Source: Platanthera guangdongensis (lineage: Eukaryota; Streptophyta; Magnoliopsida; Asparagales; Orchidaceae). From it: 64,000 bases of DNA. Below are positions 33,531-44,102 of the stretch, piece by piece. Position numbers and translations under genes: made by a program. The stretch's first letter is position 1; every line of letters begins with the position of its first letter. Where the stretch lies: positions 83,140,564 to 83,204,563 of the forward strand of contig CM077166.1 in NCBI GenBank assembly GCA_039583875.1, given 5' to 3'. The notes under the pieces were generated by a model. It worked only from the letters and a program-made list of their open reading frames with translations. It searched no databases and had not been told where the DNA came from.

Positions 33531-36500
33531 TGTCACAACCCGCATTTTCTCAACGATAAAATCGTATCAGAGCTAGAGAAAACGCGTGCCGTGATGCCAT
33601 GTCGTGCAGGGGATAACTGCACACGCTCAGGCAAAACTCCACACCTTAAATTTTAAGCAAAATCGTTGATTAATTATGAAAGGAAACCAGTTATGTTGAA
33701 TGGCCGTATCCCTCAGCACGGTGGATCAGCTAGTCCACAATTAAAATATATTTATACGCAGCAGAAAATACTTTGGTTCGATTAAGTTGACACCCTAGTG
33801 AGCATAAGTGTCCCCGAGGGACAACTCATGTTATGCACGACTCTAAGTGAATATAATAGATATAAAAGGTAGTCTTTTTACGCTAAGGAAATATAGTGTA
33901 TTTGTTTTATAAATATGCTATGCATGAACTACATATAATAATGCTTTTAGAGTTTAAAATATCTAACATGCAAACTAGCATAAATCCTTCCCAGAAGCAA
34001 GTAAACAACCATAAATAGGCAAAAAGGCAGCAGTTTAAGTTCATACCCAGCATCACAAGAAGCCACCAGTGAGCATCAACAACCTGACACGAACCCACTG
34101 GTGAGTATGTATGTCTATACAGAAAGGTAAAGAACTACCTCACAAAAACGGGGATCGGCTGTCTCAGCTACCCAAGAGGCCGCAAACCAGCCCCTCCAAA
34201 AGAACTAGCCGCTGAACCGGCTACAACCTGGACCTGAGGCATTCAAGAAAAGAACACCTCAGCAAGGAAATAATCAAAAAGAGTAAGTAAAGCATTAGAA
34301 TTATGAGCAAAAAGAAGGGTTTACCAACCCGACAACAAACTGCTATATGCAAAAGAAAGAGACATGACAGTAATAAAAGAGCACTGTCTAAAGCACAGCA
34401 AAGCACACCAAGTGCGAGCAATAAAAGCAACATGCCCAACGAATGAGTCTAACATTCCTAATACATGGGTAAGTGGCAGTGGTCAAAACATGGATCTGAA
34501 TACATAACCAAAATCAGATCCAAAAAGGGCTAAGGGTTCACCAGTGGCACCTTTAGGGTCCCACACACACCAACCCAAACCGGGGCAAAAAGGCAGTGGC
34601 CACAGCTCTCCACATCAAAATCCACCCCTCTAGAGGCCACTAAAACTCCACCACCTGCCACAACCCAAGAGTCGGCAAGCAAAATTAGCCGAACACCCAA
34701 TACCACCCCCTAGAGAAAGGGAAAAGTCACACTAACAACCCTAAGGAAACACACGAACCTAGGACAGAAAGGTCGAGCCCACTCGACGCAGCGTTGAGTA
34801 AGCTCCACTCACATGACGCCTAAAAATACTTAGCCACGTCCTACGCTGGGTGATGGTGTTGAGTGAGCTCGGCTCACTCGACGCTGTCAGCGCTTTCCAC
34901 TTAGGGTAAACGTAAGTCTTGTTAAAATCCCAGCCTAAGCTCTCTCATTGTGATAAAGCAGAGAGTTGGAAATTTAATCCCAACCCTCCGTTCCGTCCTA
35001 ACTACTCGGGACTATCGCAACCAAACCTGAACCACCTCTACATAGCCTCAGCCTAACTCTAGCTACCCACTGAACACCAAACCTCAGACAAAAGAGAGAA
35101 CCTTTGTTTAAAAGGACAATAAAACAGCACATGGACGAAATGAATGAAGGAAACATCCTACTGTTCTAATTTCTAAGGAGGAAAAATAATGAAAACAGAA
35201 GTATTGCATAGGAAAAGAAAAGAGAACAGAGCAAGAGTTAGAATATTTTGGCAAGGGCAAGGGAGCCACTTGCCTCTACCTCTCCGGAAACACAACAGCC
35301 ACACAACCGCTTGGCTCCGGCGGCAAGATCGGCCACCTAGAAGACCAAAGCTGAAACTTGAGGAAGGAAAAGGAATCAGATGTTAGAAATTCCTGGAATC
35401 AACCCTAAATCAAGAAAAAAACTTACATGGAAGGGAAGATCTACACGAGAGCAAGCCAAAACCGCTATCTCCCGAGAAAAACGAGCTCCCTCCCGCAATC
35501 GTCGGCCAAAACACCCACTGCCTCCTCTCAAAACCCTTCCGCTGGAAGCTCTCCAGACTCGGGAACAATGAAAAAAAATGAGGAGGAAAAACGGTTCACG
35601 GCAACAAAAGAGATTCTCAGGAAAACGTACGGAACACACCCAAGACACGCCCGTGACACGGTCCGACACGCCCGTGTCACGAGGCTTGTACTAACTCGAT
35701 GAACGTCGATCTCCACTCGACGAAACACGGGACACGCCCGCGACACGCCCGTGACATGGCCCGACACGCACGTGTCACGGCGTGTGTACTCACGCACCTA
35801 CCCACTCGACGAAAGTCGATCTCCGCTCGACGAAGCAAGGGACACGCCCTGTGACACGGCAGTGTCACAGGCCGTGTACCAACCAGAACACCGCCCGACG
35901 ATCGTTTAGAGCCGATCGTCGAACACAGAGACACGCCCCAGTGTCACGCCCGTGCCCGACACGACACGCCCGTGACACGGCCGTGTTCTCACTAAAACAC
36001 CGCCTGACGACCATCGAGCGCAGCTCGACGAACCGAAGGGGGACACGCCCGTGACACCCCCGTGTCACGGCCGTGTTCCTACAAAACACCGTCGACCAAC
36101 AATTCGTCGACCAGAGAAACGGGAGCTCTACCCGAGCACGACACGCCCTGGGTCACGGGCGTGACCCAGGCCGTGTCACCCAAACTTCCACAGAAAAAGA
36201 AACCTGCAATCACCTAGCAAATAAGAGACAAGGCACCAGCCTACAAGCTCAGCCACAACATACCACGCACAGCATAGCAAACATTACAAACTTGCAGCTA
36301 ACCAAAGATGAACGTCGAAACGACCTGAAAGCAAACGATCCCGGATCTCGACCAAAACCAAAACCAAAACAACGGTGAGGTCGAAGGCAACATCCGACGA
36401 TCGCACACTCGGGCAACACCTCCCGAAACCAAAACACAAGCATTTCCCTAAGAGGCCCAACCGAGTCACCAAAACAGACTCCGGCTAGCTGGGGAAACTT

Positions 36501-36637
36501 GCCAACTGGCTACAACCAGGCTACACTAGGAACCTACAGAGCTAGGACCGCGCTCTACAACGGCAAAGGGCCGGAAATGCATCATCGTAACGCCAATCCA
36601 ATATCAAACAAAACAAAGAAAAACCGGGGGCGTTACA
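33531..36637 (-). mobile_element. Gypsy G 5' LTR
   Basis: Near-identical partner of 24936-28046, with the same palindrome array near its minus-strand start. It abuts the second copy of CGTGT. Confidence 0.94.
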
Positions 36638-36642
36638 CGTGT

Positions 36643-39498
36643 CCCTACCCGTATCAAGTATTGAACCGACACGGAAACTGTCGTTGTTGTTTCGCCCAAG
36701 CAGGACACGGGTAAGGACACGGGCGTGTCCCTACCCGTGTCACTTTTCATATATAAGGGGAAGAGAAAACCCTAGCTGTTTTTATGCTCACTTAATCCCT
36801 GTTTCTGAGAGAAACTCCTGTTGAGAGAAGGAGAGTTTGCTGGAGCAAGTTCTAGGGAGGGAAAATCCGCCAACGCCGCGAAGGAGAAGATGTCGCCAAG
36901 GAGAATTACGAGATCCATGGCCGGAAATGGTGGTACCGCTAGAACCGAAGTCAGTTTCCTACCCTCTCCCTTGGTGCTAGATCTGTAGATATTTATGCGA
37001 GATGTCGACTCAAAAGAGTCTTGACATGTTAGAAGATGCTTTATCTGGGGTGAGGCCAATCCGGGGCTTGTGCTCTTGGTTAGTGGTGTCTTCAACCTCT
37101 CCGATATTCTATATGGAGATGGGGGATGGTTTCGTGAAGAGCAAAGGCCTCTTGAGGTTGAATAAGGGAGGAGATTTTCTGGAATGATTTGGGAAGATCG
37201 CCTTGAGGAGGAAGATGAACCGATGTCGTTCATTCCGCCTTAAGATGCGTGCAGAATCTGTATTCTGCGCGCAGCGATCTTCGTGGCCATGTTTAAGCAT
37301 GATATGGCCAGATCTGGGCTTTCGGCTAAACACGAAAGTTGAAGCCCTTGAAAATACCTTTCCAACAAATGGTTGCACGACTTCAGCCAAAGTGGTAGCC
37401 ACGGGAAAGTCTAAACGAGATGGTGTTGAACAAATCCTGCATGCAGAAATTGTGTTCTGTACACAGCGGACTTCAAGTCCGATTTCAAATTGTATAATTT
37501 CAAACCTGGGTTGATGTCTGAATACAAAAGTTGTGGACCACGGAAAGACTTTTCCATAGTGGGGTTACACGTCTTCACCGGATTCTTGTAGCTTCGGGAA
37601 TCTCCAGTCGAAACTGCTGTCCAGATTCAATCTGCACCTAAATTCTGGGATTTTTATAAGATGGGTTTGGATTCGGTGGAAGTTTTATTGCAAGTTTCTT
37701 GGCTTGGAGGAACCCTTATGATTAATCATTTGTTGCATGATTGACGAAGCTTATTAATTAGATTTCATATAATCAAATTGTGAAGCAATCTTATTTAAAC
37801 GAATTGACTTGATAAGAATTGAAAGATAGTTATTTGTGCGCATCATATATAATATGTCGTTAACATATGGAAAGTGTGATGGATCTTTACACGCACATCA
37901 TGTTCATAATAGGTTAGTACTTTTGAAAGATTTGTAAATCTTTATATGCGAAACATGTTATATTATGTTGTCATCATTTGAGAGTCATATAGAAGAATAA
38001 ATCATGGCCATGAGTATGTTTGATTAATGAATTGAGTTTAGTAGTCCAATACTTAGAGCGTCGTTTCTGTACGGGTAGTATTGTGAAGGGATGTAGGTGC
38101 GGTGTTGACCGTCACTTGTTTGGTTGAGTTGTGATAAGGTATGGATGGACGGTTGGGCTGTGTCCTCGTGCTTACTTCCCAGGCCCTTTCCTTGTTATGT
38201 TGATGTGGCATTTGCATGCAGTGTGAGTCGACACGTGGTGTCGTAATCCTGGGTTAAGGATAGTGTGGCAGGTCTACGGGCTCCCCAGTCGTCACACCGA
38301 CGGGAGTCGACAGTTAGACTTTGGGCGGTTGGGCTATGTCCTCGGTGTTCACGTCCCGGGGCCCCTTCCGTGCCAAGTGAACGGTTGGGCTGTGTCCTCG
38401 TGCTTACTTACGAGGCCCCTTCTGGGTCACGCAAGGCCAATTCGGGCTGTGTTCTTGGTGCACATCTACCCAAGACCCCGCTGGGCCATAGTACGCATGG
38501 GCTCCGCTGTTGTGTTCTTTGCGTTGAGGCGTACGGAGGCCTAGGTGAAGTTGTGTGGATACCCGCCTAGTAGTAGAAGTTCACGTTCTATTGTCACCAC
38601 CTGGCCACCACGGCTGATGCCTGAGAGGTTAGCTACCTGCTCGAAAAGTAGGAACTATAGTCTGTGTCGACATAGCAATTGCATGTGTGTGATCATGGGT
38701 GAGTCATTGCATAACATTCATAGCATTTCATAACATTGCACAACAAGATTCTCATCGTATAAGTTTGTATGGGCACTCGTATACGATGAGTTACTTTTAT
38801 GTAACCCGATGCTTAACTTATAAGTTTGTATGGACATTCTTATAAGTTAAGTTACCTTCCTGTTGTTACTTATACATGTTAGTTTGCTGTGGCTCTTAAA
38901 TATTTACTAGATTATGTTATTGTTACTCTTACACTACTGCAACCTGCTTGTACTTCTTTTACTTGCACACATATACATTACCCTTGTTCCTTCTCTCCGC
39001 CCGGTGCCGAGGAGTCGCCGGGGGAGCGGATGTTAAACCACTTAGTTGTTTCGACTAACTGTTGCTACGTCTTCCTTTTTAGGAGGTCACGCCACAGGTA
39101 GAGCTGCCACAGACTACGCAGCAGGACAGCCAGGCCAGGACAATAGGGCCTGAAGTGACAGTTCCGTCTATACCGTCGGTTATGGATGTTAGTATTTTGA
39201 TACTCTGATATAGATCGTTTGGGCAATGTTTAGTTGTACTCTGATATATTGTAGAAGCATGTTTTAGCTTCTCCTTTATTGATGTATTCAGACATTATTA
39301 CTTAGTGTGGATTTTGACTTCTCTTGCTTATTATATTTGATTGGATTGGCATGTACTATTGATATTATTGTAGACGGCGGAATGAGCATCTTGTGGTACA
39401 GGTTAGCCCGTGTGCTAATGCTACCGAAAGGCGGCTGTTCCAGGCATAAGACTCCAACTTCGTGCCATGTTTTAAGATCCGGGAGGGGGGGTCTTACA
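36643..39498 (+). mobile_element. Gypsy B 3' LTR, second part
   Basis: After the duplicated CGTGT (36638-36642), the LTR resumes exactly where it was broken and runs to GGTCTTACA. It keeps the TATA box at 36750 and carries an insertion relative to the 5' LTR near 37000. The 318-codon frame starting at 39307 is an artefact that fuses this LTR to A's gag. Confidence 0.92.
36750..36757 (+). promoter_or_regulatory. TATA box of B 3' LTR
   Basis: TATATAAG is the counterpart of 16665. The palindrome array that preceded it is now separated by element G. Confidence 0.55.
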
Positions 39499-40522
39499 GT
39501 TTGCCTCACGGAAATTGATGCTTCTAGGAGCCATTTAGAAGAGGAGGAATCAGATAATGAAGAAGCTTCAGATTCTGAAGCTGACAAGGTATTGTCTTCC
39601 TTTGATTACAATTCAGATTCTTTTAAAGTTGAATTTAAAACAATGTGTATTGACCTAATTAACCCAGAAAAAGAGATTAAAACTCCTAGGGAGAAACTAG
39701 TAAATTTAGAAAATGTTAACTCTGAAATTAATTGGTTAAAGGATGAGTTTTGTTTAGCTAATAAACAAATAACACTGCTAAAAACTGAGTTTTGTGAGGC
39801 TAAACAACTTGAGGAAAATCTTAATGGAAGAAGCCTCAAGCTGATGGACATCACAAGCACTGTTAATGCCAGACTTAATGGCAAGCTAGGCTTAGGTGCT
39901 TCATCAAGTTTGCCCCCCATCCTCAGGAAAAATATTTTAACTACCCCCATCAAATTTGTCTCTGCTAAATGGAAAGAAAAAGTAAACAATAAACCAACAA
40001 TAGAAAATATTCCTAAATCAATAAGTCAAAAAACCAAAAATCAGAAAACCTTAAGTAAAAATAAGGTTCAACAGACTTCTTCGAGCGTAGATCGACGAAA
40101 TGTAGCCAGTTCGTCGAACCTAGATCGACGAACTCCTAACGCAAACTACAGTTATAATTATTCGTCTAACTGCGATCGACGAACTCTGTATGGTTCGTCG
40201 AGCAGAGGTCGACGAACATGGGGCACAGAAAATGGATATGTTCATTCTCTGGGCAGAGATTGATGATCTCAACCCAATTCGTCGAACTCTGGTCGACGAA
40301 CTCAAAGAAATTTATCGAACCCAGAAAGACTTAACCAAAGCTTTAACTATAACAGAAACATAAATAATTCCAGGAAAGCTTTTAATCCACTAGCTGATTG
40401 GGTAATACCACCTAGGAGATATCACCCTCCAGGATATAAATCTCAACCAGAATATTCTGTTATTTCCAGCTTTTCATACCAAAAAAACAAAGGACCCAAG
40501 GTAACCTGGGTCAAGAACATTT
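39499..40522 (+). pseudogene. Copia A gag, C-terminal part
   Basis: In frame with 14793-15886 once B and one target duplicate are removed. It starts with CLTEID, then an acidic stretch, then a predicted coiled coil (about 39640-39830, spaced Leu/Ile with Glu/Lys). A Ser/Asn-rich region carries the DRRT repeats, and a GPK..W block follows. Two adjacent stops (TGATGA, 40261-40266) and TAA at 40520 end it. Sirevirus Gag proteins are known for such a coiled-coil extension. Confidence 0.82.
40081..40310 (+). repeat. TCGTCGA/TCGACGAAC repeats within A gag coding sequence
   Basis: About five units pair TTCGTCGA(A/G) with (GA)TCGACGAA(C). They translate into a degenerate peptide repeat (SSVDRRN, SSNLDRRT, SSNCDRRT, SSRGRRT, SSNSGRRT). 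The same words fill A's LTR and its 3' spacer. Confidence 0.85.
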
Positions 40523-40540
40523 AACTGTTTTTCATTACAG

Positions 40541-42229
40541 GTGAAGAGCTGTCCAAGTGTGAATCAGACCTGGTACTTGGACAGTGGTTGCTCCAAACAT
40601 ATGACAGGCAATAAGTACATTCTATCCAACTACAAGTCCAAGCTGGGGCCAAATGTCATCTTTGGTGACTCCAAATATGGCCAGTCAGAAGGTTTTGGAG
40701 AAGTGAAGATTGGAGCTGTCACATTCCAGAAAGTGACATATGTCAGAGGACTGAAGCATAACCTCATCTCCATTAGTCAATTATGTGATGAAGGTTATCA
40801 GGTACATTTTAGTTCAACTTCATGTATTATCTCTAATAATGAAAACCAAACAGTTTTAATTGGGAATAGACAAGGCAATATATATTTAGTTGATTTTTTA
40901 TCTACCAATTCTGATATCTGTTTACTTAATATAACTAGTAATCAGAATGAGTTATGACATAAAAGGCTAGGTCATGTAAACTTGAAAAATATTGCTAGGT
41001 TATCAAAAAACAACCTTGTTAGAGGTCTACCATCTGGTCCCTACAAGAAGGAAGGTCTCTGCATGGCTTGTCAACTAGGCAAGCAAACTAAATCTAGTTT
41101 TAAATCTGTAAATATAAGTGATTCACCTAGGATTTTGTATTTGCTACATATGGATCTCTTTGGACCCATTGTTGTACAAAGCCTAGGAGGGAAATCCTAC
41201 ACCTTGGTTATTGTGGATGACTTCTCGATGTTCACTTAGGTATCCTTTCTGAGATCTAAGTCAGATACCTTCAAGATTCTTACAGAGTTTCTTAGGACCA
41301 TACAGATTGAGTTCTCTACTCATGTTGCATTGATCAGAAGTGATCATGACACAAATTTTGATTCTCTTTTTATGGATGAGTTCTGTGAGAAGGAAGGTAT
41401 CAAACATTGTTTATCAGCTCCTAGAACTCCTCAACAAAATGGGGTAGCTGAAAGGAAAAATAGGAAACTCTTTGAAGCTGCAGGTACATTGGTTGCAGAT
41501 GCTTACATGCCACTAAGCATTTGGGCAGAGGCTGTAAACACTGCAAATTATGTCCTAAATAGGAGCCTGATACATAAACTGAAGAATAGGACTCTCTATA
41601 AATTACTTAAAGGGAAGAAACCTAAAATCAACTATTTTAAAGTATTTGGATGTATTTGTTATATTCACAATAACAACAAAAGATACATTAGAAAGTTTGA
41701 GGCTAAGGTTGAAGAGGGAAGTTTTCTAGAATATTCCCAAGTAAACAAAGCCTATAGGGTTTTTAATAAATCATCATTAAAAATTGAAGAGTCCATTCAT
41801 GTTTCTTTTGATGAAACTAACATGTCTTGCAAGAAGAAAGAGATTTCTACCAATAGCCCTTTGCATGTACCTCACTTGTATGAGAGATTGGATGAACTAA
41901 ACCTTACCCAAAAGGTTCCAACACATCCTTATCCACAAGTTAATGAAGAGAGTGAAGATGAAAGCATTGAAGAAATTGAACTTCCTCCAACAACAAACAC
42001 AATTCCACAAGAGGAATTAATCCAAGATGCTGTTGCACAACCAACTCCACTCACTGATTTGGTCACACTTACGGATCACCCCAGATCTCAAGTGATTGGA
42101 GATATATCAGTAGGTGTACAGACATGGCATCAACTCAATCAAGATGTGATGCATGTCTGTTTTCTATCTCAGGTTGAACCTCTATCCATCCATGATGCTG
42201 AGCAAGATCCCCACTGGATCATTACAATG
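40541..42229 (+). pseudogene. Copia A protease and integrase
   Basis: Protease: WYLDSGCSKHMTG and LKHNLISISQLCDEGY. Integrase: zinc motif from H..RLGHVN to CMACQLGKQ, then the core with DLFGPI, the VDDFS block, SDHDTNF and PQQNGVAERKNR, and a long variable C-terminal linker. Stops are TGA 40955, TAG 41237 and TAG 42230; at the first two, in highly conserved motifs, a Trp codon is expected. The frame is +1 relative to gag, with TTTTTCATTACAG just before it. Polyprotein cleavage and DNA integration are the family functions. Confidence 0.9.
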
Positions 42230-43709
42230 TAGGAGGAATTAAATCAATTTGAGAGATGTAGAGTTTGGGATTTGGTTCCAAGACCCCAAGACTATCCAGT
42301 CATTGGAACCAAATGGGTATACAGAAATAAACTAGAGGACCAAGGAGTGATTGTGAGGAACAAGGCTATGCTTGTTGCTCAAGGTTATAGGCAAGAGGAA
42401 GGGATTGACTATGACCAAACATTTGCACCAGTTGCAAGGTTGGAGGCCATAATAATTTTTCTAGCCTATGCAGCATAAAAGAGATTTAAAGTATATCACA
42501 TGGATGTGAAGAGTGCATTCCTCAATGGAGTACTTAAAGAAGAGGTTTATGTTGAACAACCTCCAGGTTTTGTCTCTCCAACTCACCCTTATCATGTTTT
42601 CAAATTGCATAAAGCACTTTATGGTCTCAAGCAAGCTCCAAGAGCTTGGTACGAGACCCTAGCTAGCTTTTTATAGAGCATAAATTCATTAGAGGCATTG
42701 TAGATAGAACACTTTTTACTAGACATCATAAGGATCAAATACTGTTAGTACAAATATATGTGGATGACATTATATTTGGGTCTACTGATTCCAAATTATG
42801 CAAGAGGTTCTCCGACCTCATGCATTCAAAATTTGAAATGAGTAGCATGGGTGAGCTCTCCTACTTCCTTGGTCTCCAAGTGAAGCAGTTGCCTGATGGC
42901 ATCTTCATATCTCAAGCTAAGTATGCTAAAGAGCTTATAAAGAAGTTTGGGATGGCTGATGCTTCAGAAAAGAAAACACCTATGGCTACTAATGCTGTGA
43001 TTGACTCTGATGCACATGGGAAAACATTGGATCAGAAATTATATAGGGGCATTGTTGGGTCCCTACTATATCTTACCTCAAGCAGGCCTGATATTATTTT
43101 TGCCACATGCCTTTATGCTAGTTCCAAGTGAACCTAAAAGAATCTCATCTAAGTTTCTTAAAAAGGATTTTGAGATATATAAAGAGTTGTCCTAGTCTAG
43201 ACCTATGGTATCCAGCTGAGTTAGAGTTTGATTTAACTAGATTTTCAGATACTGACTTTACTGGATGCAGGGTTGATAGGAAAAGCACCTTAGGGACTTG
43301 TTAGTTCCTTAGTATTAGGTTGGTATCCTGGTTTTGTAAGAAACAGTCATCTGTGTCTACCTCAACTGCTGAGACTGAGTATATTGCAGCTGGCAGCTGT
43401 TGTTTCCAAATGCTGTGGATTCAAAATCAATTACTAGACTGTGGTCTCAACTTAAATAATTCAACTCTCTTTTGTGATAACAAAAGTGCTATAGCAATAG
43501 CACAAAATCCAGTCCATCACAGTAGGACAAAACATATAGACATTAGACATCATTTCATTAGATAGTGTGTGGACAAAAACAAAATTAATCTTGTCTATAT
43601 CTTCACTGATTTACAAAGAGCTGATATATTCACCAAACCTTTGGATGAGACAAATCACTTATTCTTTATAAATCATCTTGGAATGATAAATGGAGAAGAC
43701 TTAGTTTAG
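42230..43709 (+). pseudogene. Copia A RT and RNase H
   Basis: [60 protein letters not shown] and an intact YVDD (42757-42768). RNase H: SDTDFTG, TAETEYIA and NKSAIAIAQNP. The C-terminal DIFTKPLDE block follows. A one-base loss near 42674 and another indel near 43120 shift the frame. Further stops include TAA 42476, a TAG near 43303 and TAG 43563. It converted element RNA to cDNA before decay. Confidence 0.9.
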
Positions 43710-44102
43710 TTTCTGTCTGCACTCGACGAATTATCCAGAGTTCATCGAACGGAGCTCGACGAACTAGAGAAAGTTCGGGAGATATTCATCGAACGGAGGA
43801 CGACGAACTCTCCGAGTGTGAAGTTGTTTTCGTAGAACGGTGATCGACAAATCCACTTCAAAAACCTTTCATCGAACGGAGCTCGACGAAATGTCTTCAA
43901 CTCTTCCAGCTGAGCTCGACGAATTATTTCACTATCAATTATTTCGTCGATCTCAGGTCGAAGAATTTCTTATTTTTCGTGGAGCGGAATTTGTCGATTC
44001 ATATTCCAGAAAATCTTATAACTAGGTTTTCTTCGAACTCCATCCCACAATTTCTATTCCCTTTGCACTTGATCGCCGTTTCACTCTCTTGCTGGCGATT
44101 TC
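43710..44102 (+). repeat. A spacer rich in TCGACGAA / TCATCGAAC motifs
   Basis: Non-coding sequence between the pol stop and the accessory frame. TCGACGAA, TCATCGAACGGAG and TTTCGTCGA recur every 20-40 bases, and GCTCGACGAA occurs several times. It continues the motif set seen in the LTR and gag. Confidence 0.8.

Larger units (their letters stand above)
24936..36637 (-). mobile_element. Gypsy element G (Tekay-type), full length, minus strand
   Basis: This 11.7-kb element has two LTRs of about 3.1 kb (minus-strand start TGTAACGCCCCCGG, end GGTTGTGACA), a tRNA-Met primer site, gag, pol, a polypurine tract and a perfect 5-bp duplication CGTGT (24931-24935, 36638-36642). In the first 210 or so bases from the left, the LTRs differ at 7 positions. 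It is the most recent insertion in the nest and the best preserved, with one nonsense codon in gag and one in integrase that I can see. Confidence 0.95.
15887..39498 (+). mobile_element. Gypsy element B (Tekay-type chromovirus), split by G
   Basis: LTR 15887-19386, internal region, then a second LTR at 24264-24935 plus 36643-39498. The flanking duplication is GTTTA (15882-15886) and GTTTG (39499-39503), one base apart. Excising B with one duplicate rejoins A's gag in frame. The LTRs are clearly older than G's: I count 15 differences in the first 97 aligned bases, although later parts look closer. Confidence 0.92.

Noticed and set aside
39307..39498. N-terminal part of the 318-codon frame ending at 40263
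   Set aside because: These codons lie in B's 3' LTR and are joined to A's gag only by the insertion.
40501..40540. Intron-like segment at A's gag-pol junction (GTAACC...TTTTTCATTACAG)
   Set aside because: Removing it would join the frames, but 40 nt is too short for plant splicing, and it would delete a W-containing block conserved at the end of Copia Gag. A frameshift is simpler.
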